From Paenibacillus silviterrae (GTDB lineage Bacteria; Bacillota; Bacilli; Paenibacillales; NBRC-103111): a stretch of DNA of 64,000 nucleotides. The position numbers were made by a program, and so were the translations under genes. Under the pieces are notes generated by a model. The model searched no databases and was not told where the DNA came from. It worked only from the letters and a program-made list of their open reading frames with translations. This document shows, piece by piece, positions 1 to 9,492 of the stretch. Where the stretch lies: positions 186,001 through 250,000 of the forward strand of contig NZ_JASKUT010000001.1 of the NCBI RefSeq assembly GCF_030167925.1, written 5' to 3'. The first letter of the stretch is position 1. The number at the start of each line of letters is the position of its first letter.

Positions 1-1
1 G

Positions 2-946
2 CAGGATGCTTTGCTTCCGGCTGTGGAGCAGGGGACGATCATCTTCATCGGAGCCACCACGGAAAATCCGTTCCATCATGTGAACGGGGCCTTGCTGTCC
101 CGTTCTACGTTGTTTCAGCTGGAGTCGTTAACCCACGAGCATTCGCTTATCGCGATGAGAAGAGCGTTAGCCGATCGAGAACGCGGTCTTGGCTTTCTTC
201 CACTTCAGGTAGAGGAGGCGGCTTTGGAGCACCTGGCCTTCATGGCCGGCGGAGACATTCGCCGCGCCTTGAACGCGCTGGAGCTGGCCGCTTTAACGAC
301 CCCTCCGTCCAACGACGGCACCATTGTCATTACCACGGAGGTAGCGGAGGAATCGATCCGCAAGCCGACGATTAAGGCGGATGAATCGACGCAGTACGAC
401 GTGCTGTCCGCCTTTCACAAAAGCCTCCGCGGCTCCAGCGATGCGGCGCTCTTCTGGTTTCTCCACGCGGTGGAGCGGCTGGGGATGGATCCGATGACGT
501 TTCTGCGCCGCTTGATCGTCATGTGCAGCGAGGATATCGGATTAGCGAACCCTCAGGCTATGGTCCAAGCTGTGACGGCAATGGACGCCTATCATAAGAT
601 CGGCTGGCCCGAATCGAAATATGTGATTGCCCAAGCGATCCTGTTTGCTGTCGAAAGCCCCAAATCCAATGCGATCCCGATGGCGATAGACCGGGTGATG
701 CAGGCCTTCGAAGGGATCCGCTCGGCTGAGGTGCCCCTGCATTTGCGCGATGGTCATTACAAAGGATCCGTTCAATTAGGCCATACGGGCTATTTATATC
801 CCCACAATTACCCGGGGCATTACGTGGAGCAGCAATATTTGCCGGATCCGATCAAAACCGCGCATTTCTATGAGGCGACGGAGCAAGGGATGGAGGACAA
901 AATCAGGCAAAATCAAGAGCGGAGGAGACGAACGGGCCATCGGTAA
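2..946 (+). CDS. rarA: Replication-associated recombination protein A (RarA/MgsA), C-terminal part
   Basis: AAA+ ATPase of the clamp-loader/RuvB type that acts at stalled replication forks. The gene runs in from the left edge; the frame is open from base 2, and the first residues (QDALLP) are internal, so no start is present. Visible are the sensor-1 stretch GATTENP, the sensor-2 arginine region GGDIRRALNALELA, and the C-terminal tetramerisation domain ending with GHTGYLYPHNYPGHYV, typical of this family. In Bacillus rarA lies beside cymR and the cysteine desulfurase gene, which fits the neighbours here. Walker A lies outside the window. Confidence 0.92.
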   Translation, partial: QDALLPAVEQGTIIFIGATTENPFHHVNGALLSRSTLFQLESLTHEHSLIAMRRALADRERGLGFLPLQVEEAALEHLAFMAGGDIRRALNALELAALTTPPSNDGTIVITTEVAEESIRKPTIKADESTQYDVLSAFHKSLRGSSDAALFWFLHAVERLGMDPMTFLRRLIVMCSEDIGLANPQAMVQAVTAMDAYHKIGWPESKYVIAQAILFAVESPKSNAIPMAIDRVMQAFEGIRSAEVPLHLRDGHYKGSVQLGHTGYLYPHNYPGHYVEQQYLPDPIKTAHFYEATEQGMEDKIRQNQERRRRTGHR

Positions 947-1092
947 CATTTTCGGAAGTTTTCGTTCTAGTCTGACAATTTCATATATAAAATGAATAAT
1001 ACATCTGAATGCTGAGGGAGGTGGTCCTATTCATCCCGGATCCGTAAGGCACGCTGCTCGAGGGCTGCAGGTCGGGGGGAATAGGGAGCTGT

Positions 1093-2430
1093 TTGGACAG
1101 TGATTCGTTACCGATGCTGATCAATGTCAGTTTAGTGCTGCTGCTGGTGTTCTTGAACGGCTTTTTCGTCGCCGCGGAATTTGCCATGGTGAAGGTGCGA
1201 AACAGCCGGATTCACTCCTTAGCGGAGGAAGGCCATCGAAACGCCAAGCTGGCTCGATCGATTATCAACAACCTGGACGCTTATCTTTCCGCTTGTCAGC
1301 TGGGCATCACGCTGGCATCGCTCGGACTGGGTTGGATCGGGGAGCCTGCGATCGCTAAACTGCTGGAGCCGGTTTTGGAACCGCTGCACTTGCCACAGAC
1401 GGTTATTCATACGATTGCCTTTATCATCGCTTTTACACTCATCACGGTGCTGCATATCACCTTAGGCGAGCAGTTTCCCAAAACCTACGCGATTCGCAAA
1501 TCCGAGCAAGTCACGCTGCTATCTTCTTTGCCCCTGGTTTTGTTTTATAAGCTGATGTATCCCTTCATCTGGTTTCTGAACGGGACCTCGTCCTGGATGC
1601 TTCGCCGGGCCGGTATCGAGCCTACGGAGGAGCAACATTCCGCCCATACGGAAGAGGAAATTCGCGTGCTGATGAAGGAAAGCAACAAAAGCGGCTTGAT
1701 TGACAACACGGAGCTCGCGCTGATGGATAACATCTTTGATTTTGCGGAAACGAACGCCCGGGAGATTATGATCCCCCGAACGGAAATGGTGTGTCTGTAC
1801 TCCCAGCTGTCCTATGAAGCCAACAAGGAAATCGCCATCAGCGAGATGCACACAAGATACCCGGTGTGTGATCCCGATAAGGACAATATTATCGGCTTCG
1901 TACATATCAAGGATCTCTTGAAAACCGATAATCCTGTAAGCGGTATTACGAGTCTGGTGCGGCCATTGACCAAGGTGCCGGAATCGATGCAGATCAGTGC
2001 CCTGCTGAAGCTGATGCAGAAGAAAAAAACGCAAATGGCGCTGCTGATCGACGAATACGGCGGTACTTCGGGACTTGTCACCTTTGAGGACATTATCGAG
2101 GAAATTGTAGGCGAAATTCAGGACGAATTCGATGAGGAACGGCCTCATATCGAGAAGCTGGAGGACGGGACCCATACGATCGACGGAAGACTGCTCATTG
2201 AAGAGGTTAACAGCTATTTCGGGCTGGAGATCGAGTCGGACGATTACGATACGATAGGCGGCTGGGTCTACTCGCAGGTGGAGATCCCCCCGAAGAAGCA
2301 CCAGAGCATAAGATATAACGACACTTATGAATTTATCGTTCATGAGACGGATCAGCTAAGAATCGCAAGGATTTTGGTTCGAAAAATGGAGCAGGGCAGC
2401 CATGCCGCTCCGGAAGCGGCTGAAGGATAG
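1093..2430 (+). CDS. CNNM/CorC (HlyC) family transporter with CBS pair
   Basis: Membrane protein of 445 residues with the family layout: an N-terminal DUF21/CNNM domain (hydrophobic segments within about residues 5-180), two CBS domains (about 205-330) and a C-terminal CorC/HlyC FAD-like domain containing EYGGTSGLVTFEDIIEEIVG and a DTIGGW element. Family members are linked to Mg2+/Co2+ efflux and resistance (Bacillus MpfA type). The start chosen is TTG at 1093 because GGGAG (1084-1088) sits just upstream. It ends at a strong bidirectional terminator shared with mnmA on the other strand. The exact ion is not visible from sequence. Confidence 0.85.
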   Translation: MDSDSLPMLINVSLVLLLVFLNGFFVAAEFAMVKVRNSRIHSLAEEGHRNAKLARSIINNLDAYLSACQLGITLASLGLGWIGEPAIAKLLEPVLEPLHLPQTVIHTIAFIIAFTLITVLHITLGEQFPKTYAIRKSEQVTLLSSLPLVLFYKLMYPFIWFLNGTSSWMLRRAGIEPTEEQHSAHTEEEIRVLMKESNKSGLIDNTELALMDNIFDFAETNAREIMIPRTEMVCLYSQLSYEANKEIAISEMHTRYPVCDPDKDNIIGFVHIKDLLKTDNPVSGITSLVRPLTKVPESMQISALLKLMQKKKTQMALLIDEYGGTSGLVTFEDIIEEIVGEIQDEFDEERPHIEKLEDGTHTIDGRLLIEEVNSYFGLEIESDDYDTIGGWVYSQVEIPPKKHQSIRYNDTYEFIVHETDQLRIARILVRKMEQGSHAAPEAAEG

Positions 2431-2470
2431 AAAAAACGGCGAGCAGGATGGACCTGCTGCGCCGTTTTTT
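2431..2470. terminator. Bidirectional rho-independent terminator
   Basis: AAAAAACGGCGAGCAGG pairs with CCTGCTGCGCCGTTTTTT around a short loop. A-run and T-run flank the stem, so it can serve both the CorC-like gene (+) and mnmA (-), which converge here. Confidence 0.9.
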
Positions 2471-2491
2471 GTTAGACATAAAGAGCACGTG

Positions 2492-3574
<1,083 letters not shown>

Positions 3575-3751
3575 CTATATCAATACCTCTCTTTGCTTCA
3601 TAAAGTATAGCTTGTATTATACATAGGATTCCCCAAAGAATAAAATATTTCAACAATATGTCAAGGTTTTTCACCCACTGCCGGGGGTTTTATGATAACA
3701 TAATAATGATACAAGTATGTATGAAATGTAAAGTAAATGAGGTGCTCTGAT

Positions 3752-4171
3752 TTGAAGATTTCAACGAAAGGCCGCTACGGATTGACGATCATGATGGAAC
3801 TGGCGACAAAATACGGAGAAGGGCCCACCTCACTGAAAAGTATTGCAGAAAAGCATCAGCTTTCGGAGCACTACTTGGAGCAGCTGGTCGCTCCGCTTCG
3901 CAATGTCGGTTTAGTTAAGAGCGTACGCGGTGCTTACGGTGGTTATATATTGTCTAAAGCGCCGGAAGAAATTACATCCGGTGATATTATTCGCGTTCTG
4001 GAAGGGCCTATCAGTCCGGTGGACTTCACGGAAGAGGACGACCCTGCCAAACGGGATTTGTGGGTAAGAATTCGCGACAGCATTGCAGCCGTTCTGGATT
4101 CGACGACGCTGGCCGACTTGATTTCCTTTAAGGACAGCGGTCACAGCGATAATTATATGTTCTATATTTAG
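3752..4171 (+). CDS. cymR: Rrf2-family cysteine metabolism repressor CymR
   Basis: DNA-binding repressor of sulfur and cysteine genes in Bacillus, which acts in complex with O-acetylserine thiol-lyase CysK. The 139 residues begin MKISTKGRYGLTIM and contain the Rrf2 winged helix (SLKSIAEKHQLSEHYLEQLV, RGAYGGY) and the C-terminus YMFYI as in Bacillus CymR. The start is TTG at 3752: it gives the family N-terminus and has GAGGTG (3739-3744) at correct spacing. An in-frame ATG at 3737 overlaps that ribosome site and is unlikely. There are no clustered cysteines, so it is not the Fe-S type IscR. It lies 20 bp before the cysteine desulfurase start. Confidence 0.93.
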   Translation: MKISTKGRYGLTIMMELATKYGEGPTSLKSIAEKHQLSEHYLEQLVAPLRNVGLVKSVRGAYGGYILSKAPEEITSGDIIRVLEGPISPVDFTEEDDPAKRDLWVRIRDSIAAVLDSTTLADLISFKDSGHSDNYMFYI

Positions 4172-4191
4172 CGGAACTCGTGGTGAATCAT

Positions 4192-5343
4192 TTGGAACTT
4201 ATCTATGTCGACCATGCCGCGACGACGCCGGTGCATCCGGAAGTCATCGAGGCCATGCTCCCGTTACTGACAGGTCATTTCGGCAATGCCTCCAGCACAC
4301 ATCAGGCAGGACGGGAAGCCCGGGCCGCCTTGAACCGGGCAAGGGACACTATTGCAAGCTTCATCGGATGCAATCCCTCCGAGCTGGTGTTTACCTCCGG
4401 GGGGACGGAGAGCGACAATTCCGCTTTATTCTCCGTCGCTGAAGCCTATCAATCTCGAGGGAAGCATATCATCACAACGGAAATCGAGCATCATGCGGTA
4501 CTACACGCATGCGAGCACTTGGAACGAATGGGCTATGAGGTAACCTATCTGCCTGTAGACCAGAGAGGCCAAATTCGATTGTCCGATTTGGAAGCGGCCA
4601 TTCGTCCCGATACCATTCTGATCAGCGTGATGTACGGGAACAATGAAGTGGGTACGCTTCAGCCGATTGAAGCCATTGGCGAGCTGGCCCGCAGCCGGGG
4701 CATCGTATTTCATAGTGACGCAGTGCAAGCCTTAGGTCATGTGGATATCGATTTGCAGCGGCTGCCGGTGGATTTGATGAGCTTTTCCGCGCATAAGCTG
4801 GGTGGCCCCAAGGGGGTCGGCGCGTTATATATAAGCAAGCATGTCCGGTTCCAGCCGCTGCTTTACGGTGGAACCCAAGAACGCAAGCGCCGTGCCGGAA
4901 CAGAGAACACGGCTGGCATCGCAGGCTTCGCGAAGGCTGTACAAATTTATAGCCGGAGCAAGTATGAATTGCAACAAAACTTGGAAAAACTACGTCAAGG
5001 ATTCATACAGCAGCTTGAGGAACGGCTTGGCAAAGAGGGGTTTGTCGTCAACGGTCACCCGGAAGAGCGTCTGGCCCATATCGTCAATATCAGCTTTCCT
5101 GGGATCTCAACGGAAACCATGCTGATGAACCTGGATTTGGCAGGCATTGCGGCTTCCAGCGGCTCCGCTTGCACTTCCGGCTCTCTAGAGGTGTCCCACG
5201 TGCTTAAGGCGATGCAGCTGCCAGATGAAGTAACCCGTTCCGCCATTCGTTTCAGCTTCGGCGGAAGCAACGATTTTGAACAAATTGTGTACGTTGCCCG
5301 GCAAATTGAAACCATCACGGGACGTCTGCGTAATACAGTTTAA
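4192..5343 (+). CDS. Cysteine desulfurase (NifS/IscS type, YrvO-like)
   Basis: PLP enzyme that converts cysteine to alanine and hands the sulfur to partners, here most likely MnmA given the classic gene pairing. About 383 residues; visible are the N-terminal VDHAATTPVH, the PLP lysine in SFSAHKLGGPKGVG, and the mobile catalytic loop SSGSACTSGSLEVSHVL with its cysteine. The TTG at 4192 gives the usual short N-terminus and has GGTGA five bases upstream; a GTG at 4180 is the alternative. It is probably co-transcribed with cymR. A long palindromic element starts at the base after the stop codon. Confidence 0.93.
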   Translation: MELIYVDHAATTPVHPEVIEAMLPLLTGHFGNASSTHQAGREARAALNRARDTIASFIGCNPSELVFTSGGTESDNSALFSVAEAYQSRGKHIITTEIEHHAVLHACEHLERMGYEVTYLPVDQRGQIRLSDLEAAIRPDTILISVMYGNNEVGTLQPIEAIGELARSRGIVFHSDAVQALGHVDIDLQRLPVDLMSFSAHKLGGPKGVGALYISKHVRFQPLLYGGTQERKRRAGTENTAGIAGFAKAVQIYSRSKYELQQNLEKLRQGFIQQLEERLGKEGFVVNGHPEERLAHIVNISFPGISTETMLMNLDLAGIAASSGSACTSGSLEVSHVLKAMQLPDEVTRSAIRFSFGGSNDFEQIVYVARQIETITGRLRNTV

Positions 5344-5475
5344 GCAAATGTTTAATTAATATTTTTCTTTGCGCGACAGGGGAGCAGGGGATGGGTCGCA
5401 GCCATTTTAAGAGCGACCGGAGACCCACCCCTCTTCCCGAAGCCCGGCAAAGAAAACGAGTAATTTAACATTTGC
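5344..5475. repeat. 132-bp imperfect palindrome (MITE-like or large hairpin)
   Basis: The left end GCAAATGTTTAATTA is the near-exact inverse of the right end TAATTTAACATTTGC. The symmetry continues inward: TTTTCTTTGC against GCAAAGAAAA, GGGGATGGGTC against GACCCACCCC, and GGTCGC against GCGACC around a centre near 5409. The outer 29 bases match at 25 positions. It fills nearly the whole gap between the cysteine desulfurase stop and the next ribosome site. It could be a non-autonomous transposable element or a transcribed structure; there is no terminal T-run typical of a terminator. Confidence 0.75.
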
Positions 5476-5494
5476 GCACAGGAGAGAACCGCCA

Positions 5495-6019
5495 GTGAAA
5501 CGAGCAAGGGATGTCATCGGACTACCGGTCATATGCGTTCAAACAGGCAAACAAGTGGGCAATGCCCGAGACTTCTTGCTCAGCGACCGCTGGGAGATCG
5601 AAGCACTGCTTCTTGAGACCAAGCATTGGTTCTCCGAAGCAACGTGCATTCATTGGAAAGACGTGATCGCCCTGGGCGAGGACGCTGTTACGATTGAGAA
5701 TGCCGACGTCATTCGGCCCGTTGAAGAGGCGCCGGAAGCAGCCGCATCGCTGCTCAGCGGATCACGCAAAATTAAAGGTCTTCCCGTTCTTACGGTGAAC
5801 GGTCAACAGCTCGGTGTTATCGAGGATGTTTATTTGGAACCGGAATGGGGTAAAAAGGTAATAGGATATGAATTAACCGAGGGTTTCATTTCTGATCTGA
5901 AGGATGGCCGCAAATGGCTGCCGCTCCCTGAATCGGTTACTGTGGGTGAGGACGCGATCATCGTCCCCGTACACTGCAGCGAAGCGTTAGAGGAAATCTT
6001 CGTACCAAAAGAAGAATAG
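5495..6019 (+). CDS. PRC-barrel domain protein (YrrD-like)
   Basis: A protein of 174 residues built of two PRC-barrel repeats, about residues 1-75 (start to VIRPVEE) and 85-170 (KIKGLPVLTVNGQQLGVIEDVY onward). PRC barrels occur in RimM and in photosynthetic reaction centre H subunits; in Bacillus YrrD holds the same place between the mnmA region and alaS, with unknown function. GTG start at 5495 with AGGAGAG upstream. No membrane segment. Followed at once by the small zinc-ribbon gene, so the two probably form an operon. Confidence 0.85.
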   Translation: MKRARDVIGLPVICVQTGKQVGNARDFLLSDRWEIEALLLETKHWFSEATCIHWKDVIALGEDAVTIENADVIRPVEEAPEAAASLLSGSRKIKGLPVLTVNGQQLGVIEDVYLEPEWGKKVIGYELTEGFISDLKDGRKWLPLPESVTVGEDAIIVPVHCSEALEEIFVPKEE

Positions 6020-6029
6020 GGTGATGAGG

Positions 6030-6227
6030 ATGTTACGTTGTCCAAATTGTAATTCCAAAGATATTGGGAAAATCGGCTCGCATCAATTTTATTGCTGGGG
6101 CTGCTTTATTGAATTGACGGTCAACGGCGAGAAGATGTCCGTATTCCAAGTGGAAGAGGACGGCACGTTGAGCTCGTTGGACGATTTGTTTTTTGAAGAG
6201 GAAATGCCGCAGGTTCACGCCAACTAG
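6030..6227 (+). CDS. Small zinc-ribbon protein of unknown function
   Basis: About 65 residues with two CxxC knuckles: CPNC near the N-terminus and CWGC some 18 residues later, a likely structural zinc site. The tail is acidic (LSSLDDLFFEEEMP). The start could be ATG 6030 or 6024 or GTG 6021; 6030 puts the first cysteine pair four residues in and leaves GGGTGATG as ribosome site. It nearly overlaps the PRC-barrel gene and ends at a terminator. By position it corresponds to the short yrzR/yrzQ genes of Bacillus; I do not assign a function. Confidence 0.75.
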   Translation: MLRCPNCNSKDIGKIGSHQFYCWGCFIELTVNGEKMSVFQVEEDGTLSSLDDLFFEEEMPQVHAN

Positions 6228-6271
6228 GCGAAGCCCGCTTATTTTTAGTCATAACGCTTGTATCGATCTTT

Positions 6272-6311
6272 ACACCGCTCTGCAGTCCTTCTGCAGCAGC
6301 GGTGTTTTTTG
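6272..6311 (+). terminator. Rho-independent terminator
   Basis: ACACCGCT-CTGCAG / CTGCAG-C-AGCGGTGT stem followed by TTTTTTG; closes the PRC-barrel/zinc-ribbon unit. Confidence 0.9.
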
Positions 6312-6452
6312 TTATTATTTTATTCATGCACATGGGGGGATATGTCCCTTTTCCAGGAAAAGCGGCCAAGGGTTAAAGTGGGCGGGTTGTACATATACTG
6401 TAAAGAGCCCGGAACTTAGAGCCAAAAAGGCTCAAGCGTGTAGGAGGTGCCT

Positions 6453-7523
6453 ATGGACCGTTTCAAAAATAATCATTTGTTTACAGGAATGATCTATACG
6501 CTGCTTGCACTCTTTATCCTGTTCATGCTCCTCCAAATCAAACCGATCATTGTCAGTGTGTATGACTTCCTGCGCGAGGTGCTCACACCCTTCGTGATTG
6601 CGATGATCATTTCCTACGTGCTGAACCCGGTGGTTACGCTGCTTAATGCCAGGAAGGTGCCGCGCACGATCGCCGTATTACTAATCTATGCATTATTTTT
6701 TACATCGCTCACGGTGGTCATGATGAATATGATACCCATTTTTCTCAAGCAGCTGCAGGAGCTGAACGAGCATATGCCGGATCTGGCGTTTAAAGCGCAG
6801 AGTCTGGTAGACGACTTGAATGACCTTCAATTCCTGCCGGACAGCGTTCGGCTTGGCATTAATACGTCGCTTGCCAAGGTGGAGGACGGGATCTCACTGG
6901 CCATTGCAGATTATATCAAGGAAATCGGAACGACGATCAATACGCTGTTTCTGATTTTCATCATCCCGTTTGTGGCTTTCTACATCCTGAAGGATTTTCA
7001 ATTGATTGAGAAGACGGCGCTTGCCATTGTGCCCAAGGCGCATCGCAAGTCGATCGTGACCATGCTGGTAGATATCGATACGGCTTTAGGGAATTATATC
7101 CGCGGCCAGTTTCTTGTTTGCGTCATTATCGGCGTGTTGGCCTATATCGGTTATTGGCTGATCGGCATGCCGTATGCGCTGCTCCTTGCGTGTGTAGTCG
7201 GCATCTTTAACATCGTGCCTTACCTTGGTCCGTTCCTGGGCGCCGCGCCCGCGCTAATTGTGGCCTCCACCATCTCGATCAAAATGGTCATGCTGGTTGC
7301 GCTGGTGAATTTAGCGTGCCAAATCTTAGAAGGGAATGTCATCTCTCCCCAAGTGGTCGGACGCTCACTCAAGATGCACCCCTTGCTCATCATTTTTGCT
7401 CTATTGGTAGGCGGGGAGTTTGCCGGGGTAGTGGGACTCATCTTGGCCGTTCCCTTCTTCGCCGTAATGAAAGTCATCCTCCAGCACGTGTTTATGTATT
7501 ACATACATCGCAAACCGACTTGA
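6453..7523 (+). CDS. AI-2E/UPF0118 family membrane transporter (YrrI-like)
   Basis: Polytopic protein of 356 residues: N-terminal helices at about 10-85, a cytoplasmic or extracellular stretch at about 90-150 (KAQSLVDDLNDL), then a cluster of helices to about residue 345. Conserved family features are the internal FIIPFVAFYILKD and the C-terminal GIFNIVPYLGPFLGA and QILEGNVISPQVVG. Some family members export autoinducer-2, others act as Na+/H+ antiporters; sequence does not decide. ATG 6453 is chosen because AGGAGG (6442-6447) is five bases upstream, better than GTG 6447 inside that site. Bacillus yrrI sits next to alaS as here. Confidence 0.9.
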   Translation: MDRFKNNHLFTGMIYTLLALFILFMLLQIKPIIVSVYDFLREVLTPFVIAMIISYVLNPVVTLLNARKVPRTIAVLLIYALFFTSLTVVMMNMIPIFLKQLQELNEHMPDLAFKAQSLVDDLNDLQFLPDSVRLGINTSLAKVEDGISLAIADYIKEIGTTINTLFLIFIIPFVAFYILKDFQLIEKTALAIVPKAHRKSIVTMLVDIDTALGNYIRGQFLVCVIIGVLAYIGYWLIGMPYALLLACVVGIFNIVPYLGPFLGAAPALIVASTISIKMVMLVALVNLACQILEGNVISPQVVGRSLKMHPLLIIFALLVGGEFAGVVGLILAVPFFAVMKVILQHVFMYYIHRKPT

Positions 7524-7653
7524 CAAAAAAAAGGATAAGCCTTTATAGTAATTCTGGACAAAATACAAAAATCATAGCTTTTTTTCATGGAGGAGCCTGT
7601 CACCAAGGGCTCTTTCTGTGTTTTTTGGCGGATTTAAGGAAAGAGGGAGTAAG

Positions 7654-8934
7654 ATGGAACAGCAGGCTTGGATCGCAACGGCCTTATTTTTATTGGCGTA
7701 TGGCTTCATTATCTCGGAAAAGGTTCATAGGACCATCATCGCAATGCTCGGAGGAGCGGTCATGGTGGTGCTTGGGATCGTCAGTCAAGAGGCGGCCATG
7801 CATCACATTGATTTTAACACGCTGGGACTTCTCATCGGGATGATGATTATCGTAGGGGTTACGGCCGAAACGGGCTTGTTTCGTTATATTGCCGTTTGGG
7901 CCGCGAAAAAGGTGGGGGGTCATCCGGTACGGATCCTCATCGTGTTGAGCATCGTAACGGCCGTAGGGTCGGCCTTCTTGGACAATGTTACCACCGTGCT
8001 GCTTATGGTTCCCGTCACATTCAGCATTACGCGGCAGTTGAAGGTAAATCCGGTTCCGTTCTTGATCTCTCAGATCATGGCCTCTAATATTGGAGGAACC
8101 GCGACGCTCATTGGGGACCCGCCGAACATCATGATCGGCAGTGCCGTGCCGGAGCTGACGTTCATGGCATTCATCGAGAACCTGAGCTTGATCTCCTTCC
8201 TGATCTTGTTAGTTACGATTCCGTTCTTCGTGCTGTTTTACCGCAAACAGATTCAAACAACCGAACAGCTGCGCCAAAGCCTAATGACGCTGGACGAGAA
8301 GGCGGAGATTCGGGATCATGCCCTTATGAAGAAAAGCATCACCATTATGGGGCTTACGATCTTCGGCTTTTTTATTCACCAGATCGTTCATCTGGAATCG
8401 GCAACCGTCGCTTTGACCGGCGCGTTCCTGCTGCTGCTTTGGACAGGAGAACACACCATGGAGAAGGCGCTGCATAAAGTGGAGTGGACAACCATCTTTT
8501 TCTTCGTCGGCTTGTTTGTGCTTGTTTCGGGCTTAGTGGAGACGGGGGTCATTGCCAAGCTGGCGAAATATGCCATGGAAGTGACCGGGGGCGATTTGGT
8601 TGCGACTTCCTCCCTGATTTTGTGGTTAAGTGCGATTGCTTCCGCCTTCCTGGATAACATTCCGTTTGTGGCGACGATGATCCCGATGATTCAAGAAATG
8701 GGCGTTATGGGGATGACGGACCTGGAGCCGCTCTGGTGGAGCCTTGCGCTCGGTGCGTGTCTTGGGGGGAACGGTACTTTGATCGGTGCAAGCGCGAATC
8801 TGATTGTCGCGGGTCTTTCCGGGAGGGAAGGGCATCGGATTTCCTTCATGGCGTATTTCAAGGTGGCGTTTCCGTTAATGATTCTGTCCATCATCATCGC
8901 TCACGCCTATGTTTATTTACGCTATTTGATGTAA
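7654..8934 (+). CDS. ArsB/NhaD family (ion transporter superfamily) permease
   Basis: A permease of 426 residues with two similar halves, each with a re-entrant motif: SAFLDNVTTVLLMVPVTFS with IGGTATLIGDPPNIMIG in the first half, SAFLDNIPFVATMIPMI with LGGNGTLIGASANLI in the second. This duplication and the conserved DN pairs define the ArsB/NhaD/citrate-transporter superfamily. Substrate (arsenite, Na+/H+, dicarboxylate) cannot be read; no arsR or arsC lies nearby, so arsenite export is not supported. ATG 7654 is chosen for the AGAGGGAG site just upstream. Confidence 0.87.
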   Translation: MEQQAWIATALFLLAYGFIISEKVHRTIIAMLGGAVMVVLGIVSQEAAMHHIDFNTLGLLIGMMIIVGVTAETGLFRYIAVWAAKKVGGHPVRILIVLSIVTAVGSAFLDNVTTVLLMVPVTFSITRQLKVNPVPFLISQIMASNIGGTATLIGDPPNIMIGSAVPELTFMAFIENLSLISFLILLVTIPFFVLFYRKQIQTTEQLRQSLMTLDEKAEIRDHALMKKSITIMGLTIFGFFIHQIVHLESATVALTGAFLLLLWTGEHTMEKALHKVEWTTIFFFVGLFVLVSGLVETGVIAKLAKYAMEVTGGDLVATSSLILWLSAIASAFLDNIPFVATMIPMIQEMGVMGMTDLEPLWWSLALGACLGGNGTLIGASANLIVAGLSGREGHRISFMAYFKVAFPLMILSIIIAHAYVYLRYLM

Positions 8935-8992
8935 AATAATAGAAAATAGAGAATAATGCCCGAAATGAGCAGGAAAGAGGCGAGAGCAGCCG

Positions 8993-9274
8993 ATGATAAG
9001 CTACGAATACGATGAAACGTTAGTAAGGATAGAAGAACAAAAGAACGGGGACGACGTGGATGTCTGGCTGCGTTTCCCGGCAGTGAATGCGGAGGCGGAA
9101 AAAGCCGTCAAACGGATTCGCGATGAGTTTGAGGCCAATGAGGTCATGACGGATGTGCTGTTCTACGCTCATTCCGATGGCTATCAATGGGTTGTCCGCA
9201 ACGATTATTATCCGGACTTTCTCATGCAGCTGTTTAAGCATAAGCTGATCACGTCCCTTCGCTGGACGGACTGA
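8993..9274 (+). CDS. Conserved hypothetical protein, 93 residues
   Basis: Small soluble protein rich in acidic and aromatic residues (MISYEYDETLVRIEE, YAHSDGYQWVVRNDYYPDF). No signal peptide, membrane span or catalytic motif visible. The start ATG 8993 follows GAAAGAGGCGAG. It lies alone between the NhaD-like gene and a strong bidirectional terminator. I do not recognise the family. Confidence 0.75.
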   Translation: MISYEYDETLVRIEEQKNGDDVDVWLRFPAVNAEAEKAVKRIRDEFEANEVMTDVLFYAHSDGYQWVVRNDYYPDFLMQLFKHKLITSLRWTD

Positions 9275-9280
9275 TCCAAA

Positions 9281-9316
9281 GCAAAAACCTCTCCCATGGC
9301 GTGGAGAGGTTTTTGC
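9281..9316. terminator. Bidirectional terminator (hypothetical gene / minus-strand sRNA)
   Basis: Perfect stem GCAAAAACCTCTCC / GGAGAGGTTTTTGC with an eight-base loop. The A-run and T-run inside the stem make it work in both directions: it ends the 93-residue gene on the plus strand and the candidate small RNA on the minus strand. Confidence 0.92.
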
Positions 9317-9367
9317 TGAGGTTTGAGGGAAGGGTTCTTCTTTGAATGAGAATGATTTTCATTTGAT
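9281..9367 (-). ncRNA. Candidate Fur-regulated small RNA (FsrA-like)
   Basis: A minus-strand transcript of about 87 nt is predicted from a complete promoter (-35 at 9397-9402, -10 at 9374-9379) to the terminator hairpin at 9281-9316. No reading frame or ribosome site is visible in it. The single-stranded stretch before the hairpin is C-rich (CCCTTCCCTCAAACCTC), the kind of sequence Bacillus FsrA uses to pair with the G-rich ribosome sites of iron-using genes. Two Fur-type boxes overlap the promoter and the start of the transcript. Size, regulation, C-richness and terminator all fit an iron-sparing sRNA; identity with FsrA is inference. Confidence 0.65.
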
Positions 9368-9402
9368 GTTTTTATTGTATTACGAATGAGAATCATTGTC
9401 AA
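9347..9402 (-). promoter_or_regulatory. Sigma-A promoter flanked by two Fur boxes
   Basis: On the minus strand TTGACA (9397-9402), 17 bp, TACAAT (9374-9379). Two copies of the Fur 7-1-7 box (consensus TGATAATNATTATCA) are present: TGAGAATGATTTTCA at 9347-9361, over the early transcribed region, and TGAGAATCATTGTCA at 9387-9401, over the -35. Each differs from consensus at two positions and they are 40 bp apart. Confidence 0.75.
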
Positions 9403-9461
9403 TTGAAAACTGGGTGTAGGAGTAATTTTTTTATACCGAATCCGTCAAAAGGCGCGCCGTG

Positions 9462-9491
9462 TTGACAGTGTCCCTCCCGGACGTTTATAAT
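9462..9491 (+). promoter_or_regulatory. Sigma-A promoter of the alaS T-box leader
   Basis: TTGACA (9462-9467), 18 bp, TATAAT (9486-9491), directly upstream of the T-box leader. Confidence 0.85.
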
Positions 9492-9492
9492 T

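Noticed and set aside
7560..7650. Riboswitch upstream of the ArsB/NhaD permease gene
   Set aside because: A short GAGCC/GGCTC stem and T-run are present, but no conserved riboswitch core (Mg, Mn, c-di-AMP) could be matched.
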